From Mycobacterium sp. 1245111.1 (GTDB taxonomy: Bacteria > Actinomycetota > Actinomycetes > Mycobacteriales > Mycobacteriaceae), in contig NZ_LZLV01000143.1 in NCBI RefSeq assembly GCF_001673405.1, forward strand, positions 45,538 to 109,537: a stretch of 64,000 nt of DNA. The letters are read 5' to 3'. The position numbers and the translations under genes were made by a program. Each line of letters starts with the position of its first letter. Positions within the stretch are counted from its first letter, which is position 1. Positions 27,227-35,338 of the stretch are shown here, in pieces. Below the pieces are notes generated by a model. It ran no database searches, was not told where the DNA came from, and worked only from the letters and a program-made list of their open reading frames with translations.

Positions 27227-28425
27227 GCGACCCCCGTGAAGTTGTGGCGCTCAAGCCAATCGGAGACGACGGTGACGGCCTCGCGCAATTTGTCGCGCTG
27301 GTCGGGACCGGCGTAGTAGTGCGTGGCGCCGTGGATTTCGTGCATCTCCTTGTCCGGGTGCCCGATGGCCTCAAAGAGGCGGCGGGTGTGCTCGGGGGTG
27401 CAGGCGTCGTCGGCGAGGTTGCCGATCACCAGCGCCGGCACCGCAATGTCGCGCCCGCAGGCGATCCCGTCGCCGTGCGCGTCGTCGTAACTCCACTGGG
27501 ACAGCCAACTGCGCAGCGTGGAGAACCGCGCCAGGCCGACTGGGCTCATGTTCACCACTTGAGGATCGCCCAGATAACACGTTCCCGGAACCCGTTCGTT
27601 GGGATCGACGGTCGGATCGAGCCACCGCGGATCGGCCATCGTGCCATGCACGACGAATCCGAACTCGGCTACATCGCTGCCCGGGCGCCCACTAGCTCTC
27701 AACTCTGCCAGTTTGTCCTTGACCCAGGCCGTGATTCGGCGGTTGCGGTCGATCTGGGCCTGCCGGTAGCGCTGGAGAAACTCCTCGCTGTACGGCGGCT
27801 GGTTCGGGTTGTCCGGGTTGTACAGGTCCAGCTCCGGGTCGCGTTTGCTCGGATCCGACTCGTCGAGGATCGAGGCGTCCAGCCACTCGGTCAGTGTGCC
27901 GTGTCGGCTGATGTGCGCGGCCAGCAGCATGATGCCGTTGGCGGCGGGCAGGTCGAGCTTGGTGAGGTCGGGCCCGTCACCCGACGGGCTGGAGGTGACG
28001 GTCGCGTGTTGGGCCTGCTGTTGGTAGAACACCGACAGCGAACCGCCGCCGCTCCAGCCCGCGAGCACGACCTTGCGGTAGCCCAGCCGCTCCTTGGCGT
28101 CCGTGATGGCGGCGCCGAGATCCTCGACTACCTTCTCCATCAACAACGCCGAGTCGGTGCCGCGAAATCGGCTGTTGCAGTAGATGACGTGGTGCCCCGC
28201 CCGGGCCAGCGCGTTGATCATCGGCAGATACGCCCCGCCGCCGATCGGATGCATGAACATCAGCACGGTGTCCGATGGGTTGTCCTTCGGCTTGAGCAGA
28301 TAGCTCTCCAGCACCACGATTTCGGCGAGCCCACCGTAGACATCGCGGACCCCGGAATTGTTCTGGAACGCAACCAGGTAGGGGATTCGCTCGTAGTCGT
28401 GCTTTACCGGAGCAATGGTCGTCAT
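27223..28425 (-). CDS. alpha/beta hydrolase
   Basis: A 400-residue alpha/beta-hydrolase. The nucleophile Ser is in the elbow LAGWSGGGSL. The likely acid lies in NLADDACTPEH and the His in IHGATHYY near the C-terminus. It is larger than simple hydrolases and has a Pro/Asp-rich insert after the nucleophile. The ATG at 28425 shares one base with the dioxygenase stop (TGATG). Its position directly after a cupin dioxygenase gene suggests it hydrolyses the cleavage product, but the substrate is unknown. Confidence 0.88.
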   Translation of the reverse strand: MTTIAPVKHDYERIPYLVAFQNNSGVRDVYGGLAEIVVLESYLLKPKDNPSDTVLMFMHPIGGGAYLPMINALARAGHHVIYCNSRFRGTDSALLMEKVVEDLGAAITDAKERLGYRKVVLAGWSGGGSLSVFYQQQAQHATVTSSPSGDGPDLTKLDLPAANGIMLLAAHISRHGTLTEWLDASILDESDPSKRDPELDLYNPDNPNQPPYSEEFLQRYRQAQIDRNRRITAWVKDKLAELRASGRPGSDVAEFGFVVHGTMADPRWLDPTVDPNERVPGTCYLGDPQVVNMSPVGLARFSTLRSWLSQWSYDDAHGDGIACGRDIAVPALVIGNLADDACTPEHTRRLFEAIGHPDKEMHEIHGATHYYAGPDQRDKLREAVTVVSDWLERHNFTGVA

Positions 28426-29516
28426 CAATGCTGTCCTAGGTCGTGCGCCAGCACCTCGGCTGACGGGATGAGTCGCCGACGGGTGTCGACTGCGATTACC
28501 TGCCAGTCGACGCGTGAGTGCTCGTCGAATTTGCGGCGGGCTCGTTCGCGCGCCTTCTCCGGCGCGCCGTGGTGAACACCTTGCGGCGCATGGGAAATCA
28601 GTCCGGGCGGCATCGGGATGCCATACAGCGAGCCGCCATGGAAGAACGCGATCTCGTCGTAGTCGACGTTGCGGTGATACCACGGAGTGCGCTCGGTGCC
28701 CGGCACACCTTCGGCGGGCTTGGGCAGAAAGTTCATCACGTACACCCCGGTGGCTTGCATGAACAGGTGCACGGTCGGGGGGAGATGGACGCTGTCAGAG
28801 GTCACCACGTTGTAGTCGGCGATGTTGAAGGTGAACGCGAAGTTGTCGCCGCGCCATCCTTCGACGTCGAGCGGATGGTGTTGGTAGATAAGCGTTGTCG
28901 GGCCGCCCTCATGGATCAGCCGGACGTGGTACTCGTCACGGCCGTCGTCGTCGATCGGCTCGGGGTCCGGGATCACCGCCTGCGACGGGTCGAACGGAAA
29001 GTGGCGGCCCAGCGCACCCGGAGGTGGGACGCGGAAGTCGTCGGTGGCCTCGATCATCAGCACCGTCGTCTCAGCAGCGGGGACCTGACGCCAGGTGCAT
29101 GCCTTGGGTAAGTACACCCAGTCGCCGGCGCGGTAGCGCAGCGGTCCGAACTCGGTCTCCAGCAGGCCTTCGCCCTGATGCACGAAGCACAGCAGATCAC
29201 CGTCGACGTGTCGGGCGAAGAACGGCATCGGCTGTTCGCGGCGCGACAGCGAGATCCGGCAATCGGCGTTGCTGAACATCAGCAACGGCCCGCCGTCGGC
29301 GTCGGTGGCGTCGCTGGGTTTCAATTCGCTGGACAGCACGTCGATAGGACGCAGTGGCCCCTCGGTCCGGTAGGCGGTGGGGTCGTGGCGGCGGTACAGG
29401 TTCGCCGTGCGCCCGGTGAAACCGCCGCGGCCCAGTTCGTCGTCTTTCAACCCGTCGAGGTCGGCGTGTAGTCGGCGCGGTGTTTTGCCTTTGCGCAGGT
29501 GAATGAAGGATTCCAT
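28425..29516 (-). CDS. homogentisate 1,2-dioxygenase-like cupin dioxygenase
   Basis: A 363-residue bicupin protein of the homogentisate dioxygenase family, which opens aromatic rings with non-haem Fe(II) and O2. Candidate metal ligands are His281 and Glu288 in YHRNVDYDEIAFF and one of His315/316 in APQGVHHGAP. The arrangement parallels the His-x(n)-Glu-x(n)-His set of the family. It is shorter than classical homogentisate dioxygenases (about 440 residues), and no maleylacetoacetate isomerase or fumarylacetoacetase is coded beside it. It may therefore act on another substrate. First gene of the operon, divergent from an SRPBCC gene. Confidence 0.82.
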   Translation of the reverse strand: MESFIHLRKGKTPRRLHADLDGLKDDELGRGGFTGRTANLYRRHDPTAYRTEGPLRPIDVLSSELKPSDATDADGGPLLMFSNADCRISLSRREQPMPFFARHVDGDLLCFVHQGEGLLETEFGPLRYRAGDWVYLPKACTWRQVPAAETTVLMIEATDDFRVPPPGALGRHFPFDPSQAVIPDPEPIDDDGRDEYHVRLIHEGGPTTLIYQHHPLDVEGWRGDNFAFTFNIADYNVVTSDSVHLPPTVHLFMQATGVYVMNFLPKPAEGVPGTERTPWYHRNVDYDEIAFFHGGSLYGIPMPPGLISHAPQGVHHGAPEKARERARRKFDEHSRVDWQVIAVDTRRRLIPSAEVLAHDLGQH

Positions 29517-29627
29517 AGCGGCTCCAGGGTTGCGCGGGCAGAAACTAAAAGTGACATTACTTTTTCTTCACGGCGCGTACAAGGGAAGCCGAGATTATTT
29601 TTCCGACCCGACGCAGTCTGTATCGGC
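29517..29627. promoter_or_regulatory. divergent control region with 18 bp inverted repeat
   Basis: The 111 bp between the catabolic operon and the SRPBCC gene contain a perfect 6 bp inverted repeat with 6 bp spacing, AAAAGT-GACATT-ACTTTT, at 29547-29564. Its size and place suit a TetR-family operator, and the operon codes for such a regulator at 24461-25072. The AT-rich centre contrasts with the GC-rich surroundings. Regulator-operator pairing is an inference. Confidence 0.5.
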
Positions 29628-30104
29628 ATGAGCAAAGACACGATCAACGCCACCATCACCATCCCCGCGTCGGCCGAAGCGGTGTTCGGCGTACTGGCGG
29701 ACCCGACGACGCACGCCGCTATCGACGGGACCGGCTGGGTGCGGGAATCGCTGGACGGAAAGTCGTTGACCCAACCCGACCAGATCTTCCGCGTCGCGAT
29801 GTACCACGACAACCACCCCGACAAGAACTACGAGATGGCCAACAAGGTGGTCGTGTTCGACCGCCCCCACGCCATCGCCTGGGAACCCGGCAACGACGCA
29901 GGGGGCGGGCAGTTGTCATTCGGCGGCTGGATCTGGCGCTACGACATTCGCGACGCGGGACCATCGCAGGCTGACGTCACGCTGACCTACGACTGGTCGG
30001 CGGTGCCGGCCGAACTGCGGGAGCACATTCAATTCCCGCCGTTCGAGCCCGCGCATCTCGAGAATTCACTGGCGAACCTGTCGAATCTGGCGGCGTCACG
30101 GTGA
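29628..30104 (+). CDS. SRPBCC (polyketide cyclase/START-like) protein
   Basis: A 158-residue protein with the SRPBCC ligand-binding fold: an N-terminal strand INATITIPASAEAVFGVLADP, the middle VVVFDRPHAIAWEP, and a C-terminal long helix HLENSLANLSNLAASR. Such proteins bind hydrophobic ligands or act as cyclases and hydratases. I chose the ATG at 29628; the open frame extends upstream to 29499 but overlaps the divergent gene and lacks similarity. It diverges from the catabolic operon and may be co-regulated. Confidence 0.85.
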   Translation: MSKDTINATITIPASAEAVFGVLADPTTHAAIDGTGWVRESLDGKSLTQPDQIFRVAMYHDNHPDKNYEMANKVVVFDRPHAIAWEPGNDAGGGQLSFGGWIWRYDIRDAGPSQADVTLTYDWSAVPAELREHIQFPPFEPAHLENSLANLSNLAASR

Positions 30105-30115
30105 CCGCCCCCGAA

Positions 30116-30164
30116 ACGTAAACGGCTGCGATCAGAACCGGCGTGTCGTCGCCGACGTTTACGT
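30116..30164. terminator. inverted repeat between convergent genes
   Basis: Perfect 9 bp arms ACGTAAACG (30116-30124) and CGTTTACGT (30156-30164) flank a 31 bp GC-rich loop, in the 89 bp gap between the convergent SRPBCC and fadB4 genes. The place suits a bidirectional terminator, but the loop is long and there is no T tract. It could also be a protein-binding site or a repeat-family member. Confidence 0.35.
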
Positions 30165-30193
30165 GTCGCGACGCCAGCGCGCGCCTCGCCGCG

Positions 30194-31165
30194 TCAGTCG
30201 CGAACGCGTAGAACGACTTTCCCCTTCGCGGTGCGATTTTCCAGCGACGCGATCGCGGCCGCCGCTTCCTCGAGCGGGTAGACGACCGGCTCGGGCGGCG
30301 GCAACGTGCCAGATGCCAGCAGCTTCTCGAGGTCGGCCCACTGCTCGGCCAGCGAGCCGGGATGAGTTCCCGCCCACGCGCCCCAGCCGACGCCGACGAC
30401 GTCGATGTTGTTCAGCAGCAAGCGGTTTACCTTGACCGTCGGGATCTCGCCGCCGGTGAAACCGATGACAAGTAGCCGGCCGCCCGGGGCGAGTGAGCGC
30501 AGTGAGTCGGTGAACCGGTCGCCGCCGACCGGGTCGACCACCATGTCGACGCCGCGGCCGCCGGTCAGTTCCTTGGCGGCGTCCTTGAATCCGTCGGCCA
30601 GCACGACGTCGGTCGCGCCGGCCGCCCGCGCGATGTCGGCCTTCTCTTCGGTGCTGACCACCGCGATGACCTTCGACGCACCGAGCACCTTCGCCAGCCG
30701 AAGCGTCGACGTACCGATGCCGCCGGCGGCCCCGTGCACCAGAACCGACTCACCCTCATGCAGCCGACCCCGAACCGTCAGCGCGAAGTACATGGTCAGG
30801 TCGTTGAACAACAGGCCCGCGCCGGCGGTGAAGCTCACGTTGTCCGGCAGCTTGAACACCCGGTCGGGCTGCAGCATTGCCACTTCGGCCATACCGCCGG
30901 TCAGCATGGTCAGACCGACCACCCGATCGCCCGCCTTCACGTTCGCGTCGGCCGGCGCCGATCGCACCACGCCCGCAATCTCGGCACCCAACACGAAAGG
31001 CGGATCCGGGCGGTATTGGTAGAGGCCGCGGGTGAGCAATGCGTCGGGAAACGCCGCACCGGCGGCATGCACGTCGACGATCACACCATCGCCGGTCGGT
31101 TCGTCGATCTCGCCGACCTCGACCGCCTCCGGACCGTCGAGCCTGGTCAACTGTGCTGCGCGCAT
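30194..31165 (-). CDS. fadB4: NADPH:quinone oxidoreductase / zinc-type alcohol dehydrogenase family
   Basis: A 323-residue medium-chain dehydrogenase/reductase of the quinone oxidoreductase subgroup, without the structural zinc Cys cluster. It has the nucleotide-binding motif VLVHGAAGGIGTSTLRLAK at about residues 139-157. Length and neighbourhood (near nuo and fadE23/24) match M. tuberculosis Rv3141 (fadB4). Despite the name, the sequence predicts NAD(P)H-dependent reduction of a quinone or enone rather than hydroxyacyl-CoA dehydrogenation. Here it is separated from fadE23 by about 10 kb of accessory genes. Confidence 0.9.
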   Translation of the reverse strand: MRAAQLTRLDGPEAVEVGEIDEPTGDGVIVDVHAAGAAFPDALLTRGLYQYRPDPPFVLGAEIAGVVRSAPADANVKAGDRVVGLTMLTGGMAEVAMLQPDRVFKLPDNVSFTAGAGLLFNDLTMYFALTVRGRLHEGESVLVHGAAGGIGTSTLRLAKVLGASKVIAVVSTEEKADIARAAGATDVVLADGFKDAAKELTGGRGVDMVVDPVGGDRFTDSLRSLAPGGRLLVIGFTGGEIPTVKVNRLLLNNIDVVGVGWGAWAGTHPGSLAEQWADLEKLLASGTLPPPEPVVYPLEEAAAAIASLENRTAKGKVVLRVRD

Positions 31166-31185
31166 GCCACCTCCGTTGTGAGTCG

Positions 31186-31872
31186 CTAGCGCTTGACGTT
31201 AGCCCGGCCCGACCGCGCGCGGTGAAGCGCCTGCGCCAATCCGTCGACGATCAGGTCGAGGCCGAACGCGAACTCGTCATCCAACGGCACCGGCAGACTG
31301 TCCGCCACGGTGACGGTGGCGGGAAACTGATTCCTGTCGAGGTCGTGGAAGACCTGCGCCAGCTTCGCATCGCCGAGGTCGCCGTGGCTGCTGTTGAGTT
31401 GCATAGCAAAGCCGAGGATGTAACGGGCCAGCGTCGCGTACGAGCGTGCCGCGAGTGCCGGCGGGAAACCGTTGGCGAGCAGGAACGCGAGCATCTGTTC
31501 CCGGGCGGCGAGGGCGTTCGGCCCGATCGGAACGGTCTCGTATAGCAGAGACGTCACATTCTGGTGGCGGCGCAATACGTCAAACATGGTGTCGGCGGCC
31601 GCTTTACATGCCTCCTGCCAGGGCAGCGTGCTCAGCGTTGCCACGTCCAACTCGATGGCGCCGAACATCGTGTCGACGACGTGGGCGATCAACTCCGACC
31701 GGCTGGCGAAATGCCGATACAGCGTGGCGGTACCCGAATCCAGCCGCTGCGCAAGCGTTCGCATCGACAGGGCGTCTGCCCCTTCGTCGTCGACGATCTG
31801 CAGCGCCGTCGCAACGATCCGATCCAGCGGTACCGGTGGACGCCCGCGGGTGCGGGGATTGCTGGTGCTCAC
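31186..31872 (-). CDS. TetR/AcrR family regulator
   Basis: A 228-residue regulator with helix-turn-helix ALSMRTLAQRLDSGTATLYRHF at about residues 34-55 and a C-terminal domain of the TetR_C type (FAFGLDLIVDGLAQAL near the end). The start is a GTG at 31872. It is divergent from the PPOX/amidohydrolase genes, and a palindromic site lies between them at 31895-31922. It also lies 20 bp upstream of fadB4 on the same strand and could be co-transcribed with it. Confidence 0.9.
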   Translation of the reverse strand: MSTSNPRTRGRPPVPLDRIVATALQIVDDEGADALSMRTLAQRLDSGTATLYRHFASRSELIAHVVDTMFGAIELDVATLSTLPWQEACKAAADTMFDVLRRHQNVTSLLYETVPIGPNALAAREQMLAFLLANGFPPALAARSYATLARYILGFAMQLNSSHGDLGDAKLAQVFHDLDRNQFPATVTVADSLPVPLDDEFAFGLDLIVDGLAQALHRARSGRANVKR

Positions 31873-31891
31873 CGCGTCAGTATGGCGACCC

Positions 31892-31922
31892 TTGACAGTA
31901 TCCGCAATAACGGCAACACTGT
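31892..31922. promoter_or_regulatory. putative promoter/operator for TetR-PPOX divergon
   Basis: The interval has a TTGACA hexamer (31892-31897, a good -35 match on the plus strand) and a broken palindrome. Outer arms are ACAGT (31895-31899) and ACTGT (31918-31922), inner arms CCG (31902-31904) and CGG (31911-31913). A direct near-repeat ACAGTATCC/ACTGTATCC overlaps it. Overlap of the -35 box and the palindrome fits TetR repression of the PPOX gene. Confidence 0.45.
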
Positions 31923-31956
31923 ATCCATTAATCTACGACGAGGTCAGGCCACCACC

Positions 31957-32511
31957 ATGCTGCTTCCCCTTTCGACCGAGCCGTTCACGGCTCCCACCGA
32001 CCGCGACATGCTGCCGTCAGAGCGGCGCACCTTCGTGCGCACTCACCGCACGTGCGTATTCGGTTACCGCCGACGACACGACGGCCCCGGAATGTCGATC
32101 GTGTATTACATCCCGACCGACAGCGACGAGCTCTTGATCTCGACGATGGCGGGGCGCGGCAAGGCCCGGGTCATTGCCCGTGACGGGAAGGTCAGCATTT
32201 GTGTGCTCGACGAGCGCTGGCCGTTTGCGTACCTGCAGGTGTACGCCGATGCGGTCATCGAGAGCGATCGGAACCTGGTCGTCGACGTCATGATGGCAGT
32301 GGCCGGGCGGATGTCGGGGCAGCCGCTCGGCGAGGAAGCTCGCCCATTCATCGAAGCGATGGCCGAGCAGGAGAATCGAGTCGTCGTGCGCTGCAAGCCT
32401 TATGAGACGTTTGCTCAACCTCCGCGTCATCTACATCGCAACGATCAGGAAGAGGTCATTAGCCATTGGGTGTCGGGCACCGTCCCGTGGGACGCTGCAG
32501 ACCCGGCCTGA
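31957..32511 (+). CDS. pyridoxamine 5'-phosphate oxidase-like (PPOX) flavoprotein
   Basis: A 184-residue protein with the split-barrel flavin-binding fold of the PPOX/F420-dependent reductase family. Segments such as YIPTDSDELLISTMAGRGKARVIARDG and VSICVLDERWPFAYLQVYADAVIE match the family. Whether it binds FMN or F420 cannot be decided. I prefer the ATG at 31957 because the likely promoter lies at 31892-31922; an in-frame ATG at 31882 lies upstream of that promoter. The stop is 3 bp before the amidohydrolase GTG, so the two are co-translated. Confidence 0.85.
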   Translation: MLLPLSTEPFTAPTDRDMLPSERRTFVRTHRTCVFGYRRRHDGPGMSIVYYIPTDSDELLISTMAGRGKARVIARDGKVSICVLDERWPFAYLQVYADAVIESDRNLVVDVMMAVAGRMSGQPLGEEARPFIEAMAEQENRVVVRCKPYETFAQPPRHLHRNDQEEVISHWVSGTVPWDAADPA

Positions 32512-32514
32512 ATC

Positions 32515-33840
32515 GTGAGTCGCCTTCTGCTACGCGGAGCCGCGGTGATCACCATGTCGCCGAATCGGCCCGACGCGGAACTCGTCGACCTCCTGATTGA
32601 CGACGACCGGATCGATGACATCGGTGAACGCTGTGACCGGCCGGACGCTGAAATCGTTGACCTGGCCGGCCGGATCGTCATTCCCGGCCTGGTCAACGCC
32701 CATCTGCATACCTGGCAAGGCGCACTTCGACTCCTGGGTACTGACTGGACGCTGCTGGAATACCTGCAGCGCATCCATGCCGACATTGCTCCGCGTTACG
32801 CGCCCGACGATGTCTATATTGGCAACCTTGCCGGAGCGATCAACCAAATAAATTGTGGTACAACGACACTCGGTGACTGGTGCCACAACAACCCGACGCC
32901 GGAACACACTGACGCGGCAGTCGCGGGCCTACGCCATTCCGGGATCCGCGCCGCCTTCCTGCACGGCACGCCGAACCGAAACCCCGATGCTAGGCACCCG
33001 TTGGACGAGGTGGATCGTCTGCTCGACCAGGCGCGAGGCCTGATCACCGTCGGGATGGCGATCGGCGGCCCGCAACTCTCGACTCCCGATGTGGCAGTCG
33101 CCGATTTACGCGCCGCGCAAGAACGAGGGCTGGTGGCGTCGATGCACCAAAGTGGCGGCGAGCCCGCGCCAGGTTGGGAAGCTGTGCGCGCCGCGGAGCT
33201 ACTCGGACCGTGCACCAACGTCGTGCACGGCGCCGGACTGACCGACGACTGGATCGCCGCACTAGTGGACCTGGGCGTTACCGTCACCACCACGCCGGAA
33301 AACGAACTCAGTCACGGTCATTGCGCACCGATCACCGGACGGCTCTTGCGATTCGGCGCGGCGCCCTCGCTGGGCACCGACACCGATACCGCGACCTCCG
33401 GTGAAATCCTCAGTGCGGCAAGGTGCGCGCTCACCTATCAGCGTGGCCTCGACCACGAAAAGCACCGGCGCGAGGCTGGCATGATGCTGAGCACGGCGTC
33501 CATCACCAGCAAGCAGGCACTGTCATGGGCCACCGTCGAGGGAGCCAAAGCACTGGGCCTCGCTGACAGGGTCGGCCGGCTCGAACCTGGCATGCAGGCT
33601 GATTTGGTCGTCATCGATACGGGCGGGCTGAATCTCTGGCCGGCGCACGATCCGATCGCGGCGGCGCTGCACGCCGGCGTCGCCAACATCGAGGCGGTGA
33701 TGATCGGGGGCGGGTGGCGCAAACGTGGGCACGCTTTGGTCGACGTCGATCTCGACGATGTCCGAGGACGGCTACGTGAGTCCGGCGAGCGGCTGCTTCA
33801 CGGTCTGCACGTCACGAGCCGGTCATCGCCGAGCGGATGA
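32515..33840 (+). CDS. amidohydrolase family protein (ATZ/TRZ, deaminase type)
   Basis: A 441-residue metal-dependent hydrolase of the cytosine-deaminase/chlorohydrolase branch. The HxH metal motif is in PGLVNAHLHTWQG, a third His in VASMHQSGGEPAP, a fourth in VVHGAGLTDD, and the catalytic Asp in LGTDTDTATSG. The usual HAAE-type motif reads HQSGGE, which may mark a special substrate. Guanine-, S-adenosylhomocysteine- and triazine-type hydrolases belong here. It starts at GTG 32515, 3 bp after the PPOX stop, and its 3' end overlaps the convergent EVE gene by 29 bp. Confidence 0.88.
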   Translation: MSRLLLRGAAVITMSPNRPDAELVDLLIDDDRIDDIGERCDRPDAEIVDLAGRIVIPGLVNAHLHTWQGALRLLGTDWTLLEYLQRIHADIAPRYAPDDVYIGNLAGAINQINCGTTTLGDWCHNNPTPEHTDAAVAGLRHSGIRAAFLHGTPNRNPDARHPLDEVDRLLDQARGLITVGMAIGGPQLSTPDVAVADLRAAQERGLVASMHQSGGEPAPGWEAVRAAELLGPCTNVVHGAGLTDDWIAALVDLGVTVTTTPENELSHGHCAPITGRLLRFGAAPSLGTDTDTATSGEILSAARCALTYQRGLDHEKHRREAGMMLSTASITSKQALSWATVEGAKALGLADRVGRLEPGMQADLVVIDTGGLNLWPAHDPIAAALHAGVANIEAVMIGGGWRKRGHALVDVDLDDVRGRLRESGERLLHGLHVTSRSSPSG

Positions 33841-34228
33841 CCTCGAGGTCGTGATCGTCGATCTTGAACACGCCGAATCGAAACTTGTAGCCCCACCGGG
33901 CTTTATCCTCGATGAAGTCGAGTTGGTCGATCAACGGTCGGATCGGCGTCTCCATGCAATCGAGGAAGTCGACGTTTCGGCGCCACGGGTGGAAGTCGGG
34001 TGTCATCTCCGATTGGTATGGCTCGTCATCGGCAATTTGACCGATCGCGGTAAAGGCCTGAAGCGGCTCGCCGTCGGGGTAGACGGTCTTCGGTGAATAG
34101 AATACGATCCAGTCGCCTTTGGCCATCTGGCCAAGCATGTGCGGCTTGCCGTGGTTGGCCTGGGTGAACCGGCCGCGCACCCCGTTTTCGACATGGTCAC
34201 GGCTGACGGTGTTGATCCAGTTCGTCAT
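33812..34228 (-). CDS. EVE domain-containing protein
   Basis: A 138-residue EVE (PUA-like) protein. MTNWINTVSRDHVENGVRGRF at the start and the motif MAKGDWIVFYSPKTVYPDGEP are typical. EVE domains bind modified bases or nucleotides and are frequent in defence- or RNA-related proteins; here it stands alone. I use the ATG at 34228 rather than a TTG two codons upstream. Convergent with the amidohydrolase gene, with overlapping 3' ends. Confidence 0.87.
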   Translation of the reverse strand: MTNWINTVSRDHVENGVRGRFTQANHGKPHMLGQMAKGDWIVFYSPKTVYPDGEPLQAFTAIGQIADDEPYQSEMTPDFHPWRRNVDFLDCMETPIRPLIDQLDFIEDKARWGYKFRFGVFKIDDHDLEVIRSAMTGS

Positions 34229-34306
34229 GACCAAATGCTAAGCGGGGTGGCTGACATATCGTCGCGACTAATCGTGGGCTGTGGATAACCAGATTGGCCG
34301 ACGTCG

Positions 34307-35338
34307 TTAGCTGACGTTCGTCATCCGCGCAATCCCGCGCATCACCGAGCGGCTGAAGGTATGCCGCAGCCGCTGAACCGATGACTGCGGGATCGGTTGC
34401 GGCGCAGCGCCGAGCCGGGGGAACAGCGCCAACGCGTTGGTGCGCTCGATGGCGCCCCGGGTATCAGCGTCGAGCCCGGGGTAGGCCTCCAGGCCCGCCG
34501 CGAACAGCTTTCCCGCGGCGGTGGGGGCATACGGAAAGTCGGATCCGAAGGTGATGTGGCCCGGTTTCGCGAACGCCAGCAGCGTGGGCAGCGCTGCGGC
34601 ACTTGAGGACAACGCGGTGTCGAAGTAGAAGCCGGCGAAGTCGTCGAGGACATCGGCGGGGCTGCGGCCGGTGTCGGCGGTGATGGCCACGGCCATTCGG
34701 TGACTGGCGTAGGGCACGAACCCGCCCGCGTGGCTCAGGATGAAACGTATCTTCGGGTACCGGGCGCGGATGCCGTTGCGCATCAACAAGTATGCGGCTC
34801 GGGTGGTGTCCAGCAGGAAGTCGGCCGCGAACGGCGGGACGTCCGCCACGGCAGGGCCCGGCAGGTCGGCGGGGTGGATGAAGACGACCGCCGAGCGGTC
34901 GTTGAGGGGGGCGAACAAAGCGTCCTGGCCGTCTTGGCCGAGATACATTCCGGCGTTGTTGGCCAGCAGCACGACACCGTCAGCGTCCAAATCATCCAGT
35001 GCCCGTTTGGCTTCCGCGGCGGACTCGTCGAGGTGCGGTAGTGGAACGGTGGCGAAGTGGCCGAACCGGTCGGGCCGGGCCGCAACCACGTCGGCGGTGT
35101 AGTCGTTGAGGTCGCGGGCCAGTGCAGCGGCATCGGCGGGGTTGGGCAAAAATGCAGTGCCCGGCGTTGATACCGAAAGGATCGCGGTGCCGACCCCGAG
35201 TTCGGCCATCGTCTGCAGCGACGCCTCGGGGCTCCAGTCGGGCAGTGCGCGTCCACCGGCGTCGAGCAAATTGGCTTGCCGCAGCGCTTTTCGATAGTCA
35301 GGCGGGATCAGGTGGTGGTGAGTGTCAATGCGTAGCAC
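34307..35338 (-). CDS. amidohydrolase 2 family (ACMSD/decarboxylase-like)
   Basis: A 343-residue TIM-barrel metal enzyme. The N-terminal metal motif is RIDTHHHLIPPDYRKAL (here His-x-His is HHH), with His in FILSHAGGFVPY and Asp in ITFGSDFPYAPT. This is the pattern of aminocarboxymuconate-semialdehyde decarboxylase, gamma-resorcylate decarboxylase and related hydrolases. In this operon of aromatic ring-cleavage genes, a decarboxylase or C-C hydrolase role is plausible. The start is a GTG at 35338 with an AGGAGGAG site just upstream. Last gene of the cluster. Confidence 0.88.
   Translation of the reverse strand: MLRIDTHHHLIPPDYRKALRQANLLDAGGRALPDWSPEASLQTMAELGVGTAILSVSTPGTAFLPNPADAAALARDLNDYTADVVAARPDRFGHFATVPLPHLDESAAEAKRALDDLDADGVVLLANNAGMYLGQDGQDALFAPLNDRSAVVFIHPADLPGPAVADVPPFAADFLLDTTRAAYLLMRNGIRARYPKIRFILSHAGGFVPYASHRMAVAITADTGRSPADVLDDFAGFYFDTALSSSAAALPTLLAFAKPGHITFGSDFPYAPTAAGKLFAAGLEAYPGLDADTRGAIERTNALALFPRLGAAPQPIPQSSVQRLRHTFSRSVMRGIARMTNVS

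Noticed and set aside
28425..29516. Naming this gene hmgA
   Set aside because: It is about 80 residues shorter than classical homogentisate dioxygenases and lacks the usual pathway neighbours, so only the family was named.
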